NCBI GenBank assembly: GCA_903910795.1
Contig: CAIWAX010000342.1
Coordinates: 1 to 36,740, forward strand
DNA length: 36,740 nucleotides
Reading direction: 5' to 3'
Source: an uncultured Anaerolineae bacterium
Lineage (GTDB): Bacteria; Chloroflexota; Anaerolineae; Anaerolineales; Villigracilaceae
Positions 8,240-17,192 of this stretch are shown here, piece by piece. The notes under the pieces were generated by a model. It was not told where the DNA came from and made no database searches. It saw only the letters and a program-made list of their open reading frames with translations. Made by a program: the position numbers and the translations under genes. Every line of letters begins with the position of its first letter. Within the stretch, counting starts at the first letter, position 1.

Positions 8240-8974
8240 TTAAATTTGGTACCCCATTTTCTGAAGAGAAGGCCCAAATTTGTCAGCCAGGATTTTTTGT
8301 TCATCGGCCGAATAGCGCTCTCGGAAACGGCCAATCTGTCCTTTGAAAAAATGCGTACCTTGCTGGGCCTGTACCTGCCCATCAGAACGATATTTTGTAA
8401 CCACAGCTCTGACAGCTTCATCGACAGGGTTGAGACCTAAGAACCTGACCAGGGTTTCCGCTTCCTGATCGTAATTTTGAAGCAAATCCTCGTAACGGGC
8501 AGTCAGAACACCCGAAACCTGCATCCACTTATCCCAGTCTTGAACATATTCTGTGAAGAAATCAAGCGTCTTCTGAAAATCTGTCAGATGAGAAAAAGCG
8601 TTGGGGCGACCCTGTTTCTCCAACACGCGTTTACCGTAGTCATAAGCTGAAAGCATTGCATCTCGCGGATCGCGATAGATATAAGTGGCGCGAATCAGCC
8701 CACCCCCGATCATCGCACGCGCCCAGATGGTTGGGCCCGAATGTGCTTTGATGACAAAGGTATGTCCTAGCAAGGCGGGACGGGCCACCATTAACAAACG
8801 CCGGGCGCTCAACACACCGATGTTGCAATTCACATCCGTCAGGATGCCTTGCAGCCCAAAATTCGCCCGAACTTCTCGAGCATCATCACAGCCGCTGGTG
8901 GCCATCAGGTCATGTACGAGGTTGTAATGCCAGCCCGATCCAGCGCGCGGCATACCTACAGAAAGAATGATCAT
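8240..8974 (-). CDS. Sulfotransferase-domain protein
   Basis: A 244-residue PAPS-dependent sulfotransferase-fold protein. The 5'-phosphosulfate loop is 'MPRAGSGWHYNL' (from residue 8). The 3'-phosphate loop is 'YIYRDPRDAMLSAYDYGKR' (98-116), with the RDPRD motif and a downstream serine. 'RYEDLLQNYDQEAETLVRFLGL' is the usual later helix. It should move a sulfuryl group from PAPS to a sugar or lipid hydroxyl in the cytoplasm. It is the most downstream member of the minus-strand glycan cluster, 39 bases after the wzy-like gene, so sulfation of the glycan made by this locus is the natural reading. It is distinct from the longer sulfotransferase at 27256-28149. Confidence 0.87.
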   Translation of the reverse strand: MIILSVGMPRAGSGWHYNLVHDLMATSGCDDAREVRANFGLQGILTDVNCNIGVLSARRLLMVARPALLGHTFVIKAHSGPTIWARAMIGGGLIRATYIYRDPRDAMLSAYDYGKRVLEKQGRPNAFSHLTDFQKTLDFFTEYVQDWDKWMQVSGVLTARYEDLLQNYDQEAETLVRFLGLNPVDEAVRAVVTKYRSDGQVQAQQGTHFFKGQIGRFRERYSADEQKILADKFGPSLQKMGYQI

Positions 8975-9013
8975 AAGAAATCCTGGTAGTAGATTGGTAA
9001 GTTAACAGGCCGG

Positions 9014-10594
9014 TTAAACAGAAAATTTAGAATCAGCAACTTCTTGCAGTGGTTGATGAGTAAAAGCTCCAACGGCGCCGGCCAGGATGCCCAGATTGAC
9101 CCACATTTCAGGCATCGCAAACGAATCTTGAGAAATGCCCATTAAAAAAACTGCTGTCAAAGTAAATATCCCGGCGGCGGCCAGCCAGAGGCCTGCCCGG
9201 TCCGTTGAGCGCAACAAACTAAGGGCATCTCCGAAAAGAGAAAGGTAGAAGGCAAGGAAAAGCATGAAGCCTGCCAGGCCGGTTTCGGTCAGCAAGCGCA
9301 CATAAAGAACCTTTGAATTGGGGTACAGATCGAGGGTATTCGGACTCATTTGCTTGGCAATCTCGGGGTCGCCGGAAAGCGCCCAATCTGGCATGTTTGG
9401 ATAAATCCAAAAGCCGCTCGCGCCCAGGCCAACACCGGTCAAAGGATGGCTTTCAAAAGCCTGCATGGCAGCGGAAACATAAGCCAGTCGCGGCCCAAGA
9501 TAAACACTCTGGACAAAAGAGAAAATATCGGTTTTCCCAGATTTGAAAAACACAGCGATATAGCCCTTATTGGTCAGAAAGACAACTGAACCTAACATAA
9601 CCGCCAAAATCAGAAATGCCAGCACTACGCGTATCCCGGCGGTTTTCATCAGCGCTGTAAAACTGATCCAGCGTTGGCGCTCAAAGCCTGCCAGTACCCA
9701 ATGCCAGGCCGCGGAAATAGCCTGCCTGCCAGCCAATAAGAAGGTGAATACCGCCGCGAGGAAGGCGATCAAAAGACCTGAACGAGAATAAGTCATCAGC
9801 AACCCTGCGGCAGCGGCCAGACATAGAACAGGTTCAAGCCAGGGGCGGATCCATTTTCCAACGATTGCCAAAAAATTTCCAGATGGACCGCCTTCGGGTT
9901 GCTTGTTCACCAACGCCCTGTAACCCATCAATAGCGCAGCAATCAGCCAGGGCAGGTATAAGGTGGCGATTTGCCCGGCAAACCAGGAAGGTTCATACGC
10001 AAAACCTGAAATGCGCTTGTTTTTCACCAGACCACGCACAGAAAACAGGTTTTGGAATTTGAGCAGTAGATTGCGGTGCCCACTGTTCAGACCAATGAAC
10101 TGGATCGCCCCCCAGCCCAAATCAGCCGCCAGACCGATCAAAAGCCATTTAACCGAAAATTTCAAATCTGCTTCACTCTGGTTCATCCAGGCCGCCGCGA
10201 TAAAAAATGCCAGGCCGATCATCACCGTCAGGATTGCGCGTACAGCACGATCAAGATAACCTGCGCCTCGCAACTCAAGGGGAGTCAGGAGCGCGCCAAA
10301 GGCAGTGGCGGCCAGCGCGGCTAACATAAACGCCAGCAGGATGGTCAAAGTACCGGGCCACGGGCGGACGATCTCTCCCCGTCTCAGCCTGACCAGCAAA
10401 ACTGGCAGAAGCAGGGCCAATGGATATAACGCAAGCGGGCGGACGTAGGTACCAGAACCCATGAATGGCATAAATCGAAAGCTGGTAACTGGCAGAGTCA
10501 CCAAAACAAGCGCCCAGAGCAGTCGGGAAATGGAAAGTACCCACGATTTGCTAAGCAAATCGTTCAGGGTGGAACTGGCCGAGGGCTTAGGCAC
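9014..10594 (-). CDS. O-antigen ligase/polymerase (Wzy_C-type) membrane protein
   Basis: A 526-residue polytopic protein with about 11-12 hydrophobic helices. The O-antigen ligase core is seen around 'MTYSRSGLLIAFLAAVFTF', and a large periplasmic loop follows ('HPLTGVGLGASGFWIYPN'). Family members polymerise lipid-linked repeat units or ligate finished chains. The start is GTG at 10594 with GGGAGA eight bases upstream. It overlaps the wzz-like stop by eight bases. Residues 9-21 (TLNDLLSKSWVLS) are encoded by a copy of a dispersed repeat (10531-10570), so the N-terminus is repeat-derived. Pairing with a Wzz-like protein favours polymerase over ligase, but sequence alone does not separate them. 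Confidence 0.85.
   Translation of the reverse strand: MPKPSASSTLNDLLSKSWVLSISRLLWALVLVTLPVTSFRFMPFMGSGTYVRPLALYPLALLLPVLLVRLRRGEIVRPWPGTLTILLAFMLAALAATAFGALLTPLELRGAGYLDRAVRAILTVMIGLAFFIAAAWMNQSEADLKFSVKWLLIGLAADLGWGAIQFIGLNSGHRNLLLKFQNLFSVRGLVKNKRISGFAYEPSWFAGQIATLYLPWLIAALLMGYRALVNKQPEGGPSGNFLAIVGKWIRPWLEPVLCLAAAAGLLMTYSRSGLLIAFLAAVFTFLLAGRQAISAAWHWVLAGFERQRWISFTALMKTAGIRVVLAFLILAVMLGSVVFLTNKGYIAVFFKSGKTDIFSFVQSVYLGPRLAYVSAAMQAFESHPLTGVGLGASGFWIYPNMPDWALSGDPEIAKQMSPNTLDLYPNSKVLYVRLLTETGLAGFMLFLAFYLSLFGDALSLLRSTDRAGLWLAAAGIFTLTAVFLMGISQDSFAMPEMWVNLGILAGAVGAFTHQPLQEVADSKFSV
10531..10570 (+). repeat. Dispersed repeat family R1, long (palindromic) form, inside the wzy-like gene
   Basis: The left part TGGAAAGTACCCA is followed by a perfect palindrome CGATTTGC (10544-10551), loop TAA, GCAAATCG (10555-10562), and then TTCAGGGT. 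The same flanks recur at 30204, 35280, 35357, 35381, 36688 and 36712. This copy is translated on the opposite strand as residues 9-21 of the O-antigen protein. Confidence 0.85.
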
Positions 10595-11321
10595 TTTTTC
10601 GGTCTCCCATGGAAAATACCCATAAGTTCGGTATGAATAAAATCACCAGACCAGCCAGCAGCAAAAACAAACCCGCACCCACGAGACAATAAACCCCCAG
10701 GCCGGTTTTACGGGTGGTGGCGAGATCCTTGCTTTGCGCCAGTGAAACCTGTAATTCGGGAGTGACCGCGAATGATTTTGCTTCAAGATCTTTGATTTGG
10801 GCCTGGATTTTGGCATCACCTGGGCTGCGTGCGAGCGCCTGACGAGCTGCATCCAGCGCAACCGCATCCTGGATGCCCTGCTGCACCTGAGCGGTGAAAA
10901 CCTGCGCCCAGGCTGTTGCCAACTCATTGGCGGTTTTTTGGGAAGGATCGCTGGCATAAAAATGCCATCCGCCATCCTGCGGCTGGCTGAGTTCGAGCTT
11001 TCCAGAACGCAATTCTGCAACTGTTAAATTTGTTTGCCCGGCCACCTGCTGAAGCGTCGCATCCGACCAGGCAACTTCCTCAACCTTGCGGCTTTCACGC
11101 TCCAGGTAATAGAACAATTCATTGTCCGGTTTATTTGGCCAGGCTTTTTCCATATTGAAGCTAACCACCACTGTGGCGCGTGCGCGATAATCGGGTGGGC
11201 TGACAAAATAGAACGCCGTGCCAGCCAAACCGCCAATTAGCGCGCCCAGAACCCAGAAGCGCCAGGCACGCAGCAGCCGGATAACATCATTCATTGAAGC
11301 GGGGGCCAGCAAGGTTTTCAT
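10587..11321 (-). CDS. Wzz-like chain-length determinant protein
   Basis: A 244-residue polysaccharide co-polymerase-like protein. An N-terminal helix is at about residues 18-38 ('FWVLGALIGGLAGTAFYFV') and ends in 'SPPDYRARATVVV', the usual Wzz entry into the periplasmic domain. The middle is helical with Gln/Ala-rich segments. The second helix is near the C-terminus ('GLFLLLAGLVILFIP'). No tyrosine-kinase domain is attached. It should set glycan chain length with the Wzy-like protein. Its ATG overlaps the upstream GT2 stop (ATGA) with AGGAGAGAAGGA just ahead, and its end overlaps the wzy-like start. Residues about 229-237 come from a copy of repeat R1 (10610-10635). Confidence 0.78.
   Translation of the reverse strand: MKTLLAPASMNDVIRLLRAWRFWVLGALIGGLAGTAFYFVSPPDYRARATVVVSFNMEKAWPNKPDNELFYYLERESRKVEEVAWSDATLQQVAGQTNLTVAELRSGKLELSQPQDGGWHFYASDPSQKTANELATAWAQVFTAQVQQGIQDAVALDAARQALARSPGDAKIQAQIKDLEAKSFAVTPELQVSLAQSKDLATTRKTGLGVYCLVGAGLFLLLAGLVILFIPNLWVFSMGDRKSA
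10610..10635 (+). repeat. Dispersed repeat R1, short form, in the 3' end of the wzz-like gene
   Basis: TGGAAAATACCCATAAG followed by TTCGGTATG differs from the short R1 unit at two positions. On the minus strand it encodes IPNLWVFS at the C-terminus of the Wzz-like protein. Directly after it comes ATGGGAGA, which supplies the ribosome site of the wzy-like gene. Confidence 0.75.
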
Positions 11322-12106
11322 TCCTTCTCTCCTGAGCGCATTTGCTGCTTCCGGCGCCAGTTCAATACGGGGGCGACCAGTTTGCGGACATAATACTTGG
11401 CAACAATCGGTGATATGAACGAACCGCCGTCACGGTAGTGGACTTTTAACATTTCGGGCCAGCAACGGTCATCTGCGGTGATGGTTTTCCCGCTGGTGTG
11501 CAAGCGAAAGTTTGCCCAGGTTTGATCTGGCAGATAGGTCAGGGGTGCGAGTTTTGCCAGTCTCACCCACAGATCATAATCCATGGCAAAGTAAAAATCC
11601 GGATCAAGCGGTCCAACCTGCCGCCAGAGATCGGCGCGAAAAAAAGCGGCTTGCTGGGGAATGTGCACATAACCCTGCCGCAATCGCTGATAATCAGTCT
11701 GGGCGGCAGGAAATCGCCCGATTTTGCGACCGGTTTCATCGATGAAATTCGTATTGGCATAGATCAGCCCGGTTTTGGGGTGGTCTGTGAAATATCGGGC
11801 GGCAGCGGCCAGGGCACCTGGCTCATAGGTATCGTCTGAGTTAATCCAGGCCAGTATCTGGCCTTTGGCCAGAGAAAACCCTTTATTGAGAGCGTCGGTC
11901 TGGCCTTTATCCGGTTCAGACACCCACCATGCCAGCCTGCTGGCATACCGCTGAATTATTTCCAGCGAGCCGTCATGCGAACCACCATCCATAATAATAT
12001 ATTCCAGGGCAGGATAATCCTGATCGAATACCGAGTGAATAGTGGCTTCCAGATAACGGGCCTGGTTGAAAGATGGGGTGACGATGGAAATGAGCGGTTG
12101 GTTCAT
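11318..12106 (-). CDS. Family 2 glycosyltransferase (GT-A fold)
   Basis: A 262-residue cytoplasmic enzyme. The nucleotide-binding strand is 'ISIVTPSFNQARYLEATI', with 'YIIMDGGSHDGS' and the metal-binding acidic motif in 'ILAWINSDDTYEPGAL'. A catalytic-base segment 'GPLDPDFYFAMDYDLWVRL' follows. This is the standard GT2 architecture for adding one sugar to a growing lipid-linked oligosaccharide. It is about 40% similar by eye to the GT2 at 13814-14740, sharing the WVSEPDKGQTDAxNKG-type segment, so the two are paralogues within the cluster. Both ends overlap neighbours by four bases, indicating a tightly coupled operon. Sugar specificity is unknown. Confidence 0.92.
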   Translation of the reverse strand: MNQPLISIVTPSFNQARYLEATIHSVFDQDYPALEYIIMDGGSHDGSLEIIQRYASRLAWWVSEPDKGQTDALNKGFSLAKGQILAWINSDDTYEPGALAAAARYFTDHPKTGLIYANTNFIDETGRKIGRFPAAQTDYQRLRQGYVHIPQQAAFFRADLWRQVGPLDPDFYFAMDYDLWVRLAKLAPLTYLPDQTWANFRLHTSGKTITADDRCWPEMLKVHYRDGGSFISPIVAKYYVRKLVAPVLNWRRKQQMRSGEKE

Positions 12107-13662
12107 TTTTTAGCTTTGAAAAGAAACATGATGTGATTTTGGGGTGTCAGGTTGTCTGGCCCATAATTTCTGTTCTCAGAAATGACATAATCAGCCACTT
12201 CTATCGGTGAAATATACTGACCCGGCAGATAAAACACCGGCACATAAGGCGCATAAGGAACAACATTTTTCATGAATATATTGTTGCCGGTACCAACAAT
12301 CTTTTCATCAATTTGCATGAAGTCATAAGTGTACTGGTTGGCGCTTCCAGCGATGCTTTCGTGCAAATGTTTAACCTGAACCAGGGCATTTAAATAGATC
12401 GCCAGCGCAACCACCAGCAGAAGATAGGATAGCTTACCGGGCAGCTTGATGAATGAAAATAAGGCCAGGAAAAAAATCAGCGGGATACCCACATAATACA
12501 TTGTGGTGTAATCATGAAAGGCTGCCAGGTTGCGGAGCGGGATCAGCCATCCAAAACCAAATAATATAATGATCAAATAAATGATCCGCTTTTCAGTGGT
12601 TTGCAGGAAGATAAATATCCCAATGATGATAAGCATTAATATGAGCAAAATGCTGTTCCCCAAAAACTCCAGATTGACCTTATTGTAGGGGAAAGCCCAC
12701 TGAATAATACGGTTAACTTCGCTGACCGTGAATTCCTGCCAGTTGATGATACCTTCATTGGCTTGATTAAATTCCGGGTTCAGAGATAGCCTTCTTTGCG
12801 CACTGTCAACGATACTGGTTTTGGAGATGGAAATATCTCTTTTATTGGCTTCCATCACAATATTGTAAGATAGCAGACTGGCACCCCAAATAATTCCAAA
12901 CACCAACAATAGAAAAGAAGGTTGCTTCAGGATGGTTAATAGCTTGTTTTTGAGATTTAAATTTCTAGATTTCAGGATCAGGATGGCTTCAAAGCCAACC
13001 AGCAGCATCAATATTGGGTAGGATGCATAGCCCCGGCCAAGTCCAATCGCCACAAAAGTGGAAATAATTAAGAGGATCTTTTTCCCATCAAGTTTGTAAA
13101 CAACCATAGCATAGATCAACAGGAAACAGCCAAAGAGCGCTGGTTGGTCAAAATGCACCATATCTTTGTAGAAAAGTAAAAATGGATTGGCAAAGGTTAG
13201 CAAAGCAACACTGAGCGCCAATAATTTATTTCCAGTCAACTTGTCAAGAATCAAGAAAGCCATGATCAAGGTTGCCAGGAAAATCAAGTTCATACCCTGT
13301 TTGGCGGCATAAACCTTGTCAGATAATTTGTTAAATAATGAGATTAACCGGTTAAAGGTCGCGCTGAAGAAAATAGGATAACGATCAAAATAATCATAGA
13401 GAGGATTATCCTGAGAATCCTTCATGGCGACCGCGTAACCAACGAAATGATTTTCCAGGGTCGCGGTAGTCATAATCGCCAGGCCCTGGGAGGATACCCA
13501 TCCATGATGTTTGGGCTGCAGGGCATCATATCCCGGTTCAAAACCGACAATTTTATTCTGGAGCGCAAACGTCGAGCCGCAGACAATCAAAATGGTTAGA
13601 ACGCAGATGACAAACGACCGATCGTTTTTCACTTTATCCCTGATACATTGAAGAAAGGTCAT
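12103..13662 (-). CDS. Polytopic membrane protein, GT-C-like, low GC
   Basis: A 519-residue protein with about 10-12 hydrophobic helices. The first is at about residues 14-31. A long first loop contains 'YDALQPKHHGWVSSQG' and 'PLYDYFDRYPIFFSATFNRL', and the C-terminal tail is soluble. The order of an acidic motif after helix 1, many helices, and a soluble tail recalls GT-C polyprenyl-phosphate-sugar transferases, but no family motif is certain. The frame is open to a TTG at 13683. The ATG at 13662 was preferred because AGGAAA lies at proper spacing. Several lines of this gene are only 33-40% GC, far below neighbours at 55-67%, suggesting recent acquisition. It is coupled to the GT2 downstream by ATGA. 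Confidence 0.7.
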   Translation of the reverse strand: MTFLQCIRDKVKNDRSFVICVLTILIVCGSTFALQNKIVGFEPGYDALQPKHHGWVSSQGLAIMTTATLENHFVGYAVAMKDSQDNPLYDYFDRYPIFFSATFNRLISLFNKLSDKVYAAKQGMNLIFLATLIMAFLILDKLTGNKLLALSVALLTFANPFLLFYKDMVHFDQPALFGCFLLIYAMVVYKLDGKKILLIISTFVAIGLGRGYASYPILMLLVGFEAILILKSRNLNLKNKLLTILKQPSFLLLVFGIIWGASLLSYNIVMEANKRDISISKTSIVDSAQRRLSLNPEFNQANEGIINWQEFTVSEVNRIIQWAFPYNKVNLEFLGNSILLILMLIIIGIFIFLQTTEKRIIYLIIILFGFGWLIPLRNLAAFHDYTTMYYVGIPLIFFLALFSFIKLPGKLSYLLLVVALAIYLNALVQVKHLHESIAGSANQYTYDFMQIDEKIVGTGNNIFMKNVVPYAPYVPVFYLPGQYISPIEVADYVISENRNYGPDNLTPQNHIMFLFKAKK

Positions 13663-13813
13663 GGATGGGTTTTCCTGTTTCAAATCCTGAAAATATTCTT
13701 TCTGGCTGGCAGCCAGCCAGGAGAACTTTGCTATTCAAACAAAGAATCGTACCACGATTCAACAACCTGCCAGTATCCTCCTGGCGAAAGGCGAAATGTT
13801 GGAGAAAGTCAGT

Positions 13814-14740
13814 TTACATGCCTTTTCGCCATTCACGCATGCGCATAAAAACAGCGCGCAGGTTTTTCAACCCGGCCAAGGCCAACAAGGCGTAAACGAT
13901 ACGGTGCCAGTCTTTTAGCGCGGCCGCGGGATTGTAACGAAATGCCCGGCCATAGGCTGTGAGGGACTGAGTATATAACCCGGCTTCCAGCAAGTAATAA
14001 GCATCAAAACGGTTGGCACCGCCCAGCACCCGGGCTTTATTATGCACAAACAATGTTCCAAATTCGTCCGATGATTTCATCCAATCCACAATCCGAAAGG
14101 CTTCCCTGCCAAATTCCACTGGACGAGCCAGGTTCTTGGCGTCCACGTGATAACGCGCAGCTGCCAGGGTCTCAGGAATGTAAACAATGGGTGCCAGGTG
14201 GGCTAAACGCAGCCAGAGATGATGATCCAGCAAACAGTGGTAGCTTGGATCGAGCAGCCCAACCTGATCCAGCGCGGAACGCCGGATAAAAACACCCGGC
14301 TGGCTGATGATATTGAAAGATAGTAGATCCATCAAATCATAGGATCGAAATTTTTGCACGTTAAAGACGCGATTATGCGCATCGACCGAAAAAACATCGC
14401 CATAAACAAGGCTGGCTTGCGGGTTTTGTTCAAAGGCCAGGCTGGCGCGTTCAATCGCGCCGGGCAAATAATAATCATCCGAATTTAACCAGGCAACAAT
14501 TTCCCCTGTGGTTTTCCGCAAACCTTTATTGATGGCATCGGCCTGCCCCTGATCTTTTTCTGAGACCCAACCTGTCAGCCGGTTTGAATATTTCTTAATG
14601 ATTTCTACACTCGAATCGGTGGATCCCCCATCCATGACAAAATATTCAGAGGCTGGCCCGGCTGAATCGAGCACCGAACAAATGGTTTGCTCCAAAAAGC
14701 TGGCCTGATTATAAGAAGGGGTCACGATTGAGACGCGCAT
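13814..14740 (-). CDS. Family 2 glycosyltransferase (GT-A fold)
   Basis: A 308-residue enzyme with 'VSIVTPSYNQASFLEQTI', 'FVMDGGSTDSSVE', the acidic metal motif in 'IVAWLNSDDYYLPGA', and 'VGLLDPSYHCLLDHHLWLRL' as the acceptor/base region. The C-terminal 70 residues add helices ('GLYTQSLTAYGRAFRYNPA') not found in the paralogous GT2 at 11318-12106. It should transfer a sugar to the lipid-linked intermediate at the inner face of the membrane. Twelve bases separate it from the stop of the GT39-type gene upstream in transcription. A 151-base stretch without a gene lies between it and the low-GC membrane protein; I see no clear signal there. Confidence 0.92.
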   Translation of the reverse strand: MRVSIVTPSYNQASFLEQTICSVLDSAGPASEYFVMDGGSTDSSVEIIKKYSNRLTGWVSEKDQGQADAINKGLRKTTGEIVAWLNSDDYYLPGAIERASLAFEQNPQASLVYGDVFSVDAHNRVFNVQKFRSYDLMDLLSFNIISQPGVFIRRSALDQVGLLDPSYHCLLDHHLWLRLAHLAPIVYIPETLAAARYHVDAKNLARPVEFGREAFRIVDWMKSSDEFGTLFVHNKARVLGGANRFDAYYLLEAGLYTQSLTAYGRAFRYNPAAALKDWHRIVYALLALAGLKNLRAVFMRMREWRKGM

Positions 14741-14752
14741 AAAACCGGCAGC

Positions 14753-16303
14753 CTACTTTTTGGGATGATACAAATCAAAGACGATGAAATCCCGGCTCTG
14801 GGCCAGGATCGGATAATTTTCGGTGAGCTGTTTTTGCAGCTCAGGTTCACGCTTGTACTCATCAAAATCGGTGACAAGAAAGTAGGTTTTATTGGATGCC
14901 AGGCGTTTGAAAGTGTCGCGAAATTCCTGCGCAGGAAGCGAGGGCGGCCAGGGGCTGGAGTTTTGCCAGCCGTAATACGCCAGAGAATAACCATAATCAG
15001 TGGTCAGAGCCAGGACGCCAGGCTGGTGACCGATTGCATCCCCAACCTGCGCCCAGAAAGCGGCTTGCGGGCGATAATCATTGGTGCGTTCGTCAAGGTA
15101 TTGGTTGACCGTGTAAAGCAAGAGAGAACTTATAAAAATAAGGACGATGAACGCCTGTAAAAATATTCCAGGAACCCCGAACTCGGCCGGGGCGCTCATC
15201 CCGGCGGACTCTGATTGAGAAACACCTGGCAGGAAGCGCAACCGGAGGGCTGACAAGATGACTGCAGCCAGCGGCGCCAATCCCAGCGCCAGAATCGGAA
15301 CAAGTGGCAGGCTGTAGTAATCATGGCTGGAAATATGATGAGCAAAGATCAACCCAAAAACGACATAAGCTGCCAGCAAACTACCCAGAAAAACCCTGAC
15401 TGTCTTGCTGCTAAAAACGAAACACCCCAATAAGGCAAGCCCAATCCACAGGATACTGGCAACATTCTGTACTTTTAGAAACCAGCGTAGATAAAAAATC
15501 GGGGTGATCCACAATTCCGGGTAAAACCGGTCTCCAAACTGTTGTCCTAGAAAACCGTGCAGGACAGTGCCATAATATAAATAAACCGCTGGGGGAAGAA
15601 TGCCCAACAAAACAATGCCCCAGGTTTGGGGCTTTTTGAACGCGTTTATCAGGCCAACGCGCCCGAAAATGATACCAAACGCACCACCTATCACAAAAAA
15701 TACCACCGGGAACTTGATAAAAATTGCCAGCCCGCCAGAAAGACCCGAAATCAGGGCCCATTTCCATGAAAGCTGCCGGCTCCAGTTTTCGATGCTCCAC
15801 CAGAAAAGGATCAGTAGCATCACCATCAATGGGTCAGGCTGGAAGGCGCGGCTGGCGGAGACTGCGTACGGCAGCAAAAGGTAAAAAGCCAGGCTGGCCG
15901 CGCCAGCCGGGGAGGAGCCGGTCAGGTTGCGGGCCAGCAGGAATAGAAACAAGCCGCCCAGCAACCAGAAGCTGCTCGAAACCGCGCGCGGAATGGCGGT
16001 TTGCTCGCCGAAGAATTGATATAAATCGGCCGAGAGATGCTCCATCAAAGGAGGCTCGATGGTGGCTTCGCCCTCATACTGCCTGACTGCCAGGCTTTTT
16101 TGCCAGGCGGGGGCCTCCGGCAGGGTTTGATAGAAAAGGCCGCGGGCTTTGATCGCCCCAAACAACTGCCGGGTGGGATGAAAATCCAGCAACGGCGCCG
16201 AAAGGTCACTGTAGCGTAAAAAAGCCCCGCATCCCAACAGTACCGCCAGGAGCAGACCAAGAACCCATTTGCGATCGAATAGATTAAACGATGAAGATTT
16301 CAA
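14753..16303 (-). CDS. GT39/ArnT-like membrane glycosyltransferase
   Basis: A 516-residue protein with about 11 helices and a short soluble tail. After the first helix comes 'LDFHPTRQLFGAIKARGLF', and later 'GEATIEPPLMEHLSADLYQFFG', the loop arrangement of PMT/ArnT-type GT-C enzymes that use polyprenyl-phosphate sugars on the outer face of the membrane. 'SRAFQPDPLMVMLLILFWWS' matches the conserved helix after that loop. The C-terminal soluble segment ends 'VFDLYHPKK'. The first usable codon is TTG at 16303. No strong ribosome site is visible, so the true start could be slightly upstream within the 50-base gap. Acceptor and donor are unknown. It lies within the glycan operon between a GT2 and a DUF115-type gene. 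Confidence 0.8.
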   Translation of the reverse strand: MKSSSFNLFDRKWVLGLLLAVLLGCGAFLRYSDLSAPLLDFHPTRQLFGAIKARGLFYQTLPEAPAWQKSLAVRQYEGEATIEPPLMEHLSADLYQFFGEQTAIPRAVSSSFWLLGGLFLFLLARNLTGSSPAGAASLAFYLLLPYAVSASRAFQPDPLMVMLLILFWWSIENWSRQLSWKWALISGLSGGLAIFIKFPVVFFVIGGAFGIIFGRVGLINAFKKPQTWGIVLLGILPPAVYLYYGTVLHGFLGQQFGDRFYPELWITPIFYLRWFLKVQNVASILWIGLALLGCFVFSSKTVRVFLGSLLAAYVVFGLIFAHHISSHDYYSLPLVPILALGLAPLAAVILSALRLRFLPGVSQSESAGMSAPAEFGVPGIFLQAFIVLIFISSLLLYTVNQYLDERTNDYRPQAAFWAQVGDAIGHQPGVLALTTDYGYSLAYYGWQNSSPWPPSLPAQEFRDTFKRLASNKTYFLVTDFDEYKREPELQKQLTENYPILAQSRDFIVFDLYHPKK

Positions 16304-16353
16304 ATCAGATGTTTTTCTGCTGTTTTTTACAATTTTCAGCCAGCCAGCGCGGC

Positions 16354-17172
16354 TTAAAAGAGAGAGTCATAACTGGCTTTTTCAAAAATGGTCAGCTTAC
16401 CGCCCACGGTGGCATCCACAATGCGGCGGCCGGCGTTTTCATAAGCCTGGCGGGCCATGCGATAAGCGATTTCGGATGTTTCCAGGTCCGGTAGCTGCCA
16501 ACGAAAACCCTTGCCAAAGTATTGGCCTGAAAAGTGGTTCGGATCATCGCCCTGGGATGTTATGGTAGTGTTTGGCTTACCTGTGGTGATGTAGTTGTGA
16601 TCAACACCGATCAGAATGACTTCCCGCACTCCCATGTGGAAGGCCAACTGCATGGTCACATAGGTAACAGTGGCACCCTCCCATACCCTGCCACGGACAT
16701 CACTGGAAAAGCGTGGGGAGTCGTAGGTTGTGTAAAGGAAAGTGGGCAGGTTGTTATATTTATCGCCTTCAAATTGGGTCGGCCCAAAGAAGCGCCGGGA
16801 TCGCCAGGTGAGGAACTTGGGCATTTGCAGACCAGCCAGATCAGCCGCGGTCTGTTCGATCACCAGATCGTTGACCACCGACAGGTAGGTGGTGTTAAAA
16901 CCCAATTCCGGAAACATCAAGTAAATGCGGTTCATGCCAAAGGTCAGCTCGCCTTTGAGCTTGCTTAAGTCGGTCTGCTTCAAGCTGGGCCCGTTCCCGA
17001 TAATAAAGGCGCGTTTGCCAGCGTGAATATCCTTGAGCGCAGCCAGGCGTTCAAGGGCAGTGCGGCGCCAGGGATGCAAATAGGCAGCTGGTAATTGCGG
17101 CAAATCGCGCAGGCCGATATATGTATCACGGATGAACGGCCACAGCCGCGATTCCTTGAGGGATTGTTTCAT
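16354..17172 (-). CDS. DUF115/MptE-like or CST-I (GT42)-like protein
   Basis: A 272-residue soluble protein. The nucleotide-binding loop 'AFIIGNGPSLK' (55-65) and the later strand 'GVREVILIGVDHNY' (181-194) are the two landmarks shared by DUF115/MptE-like proteins and by CST-I-type sialyltransferases (GT42), which bind CMP-sugars. 'GMNRIYLMF' after the first loop also fits. In this cluster a CMP-sugar-type cytidylyltransferase is present (23233-23949), so a transferase for a CMP-activated sugar acid is a reasonable guess. A pterin kinase role is much less likely here. The second-domain catalytic His of GT42 cannot be assigned with confidence by eye. Confidence 0.68.
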   Translation of the reverse strand: MKQSLKESRLWPFIRDTYIGLRDLPQLPAAYLHPWRRTALERLAALKDIHAGKRAFIIGNGPSLKQTDLSKLKGELTFGMNRIYLMFPELGFNTTYLSVVNDLVIEQTAADLAGLQMPKFLTWRSRRFFGPTQFEGDKYNNLPTFLYTTYDSPRFSSDVRGRVWEGATVTYVTMQLAFHMGVREVILIGVDHNYITTGKPNTTITSQGDDPNHFSGQYFGKGFRWQLPDLETSEIAYRMARQAYENAGRRIVDATVGGKLTIFEKASYDSLF

Positions 17173-17192
17173 AATTACGGAGTGTTGTAACC

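Noticed and set aside
16354-17172. 6-hydroxymethylpterin pyrophosphokinase role for the DUF115-type protein
   Set aside because: The shared fold allows it, but the surface-glycan context and the CMP-sugar gene favour a glycan role.
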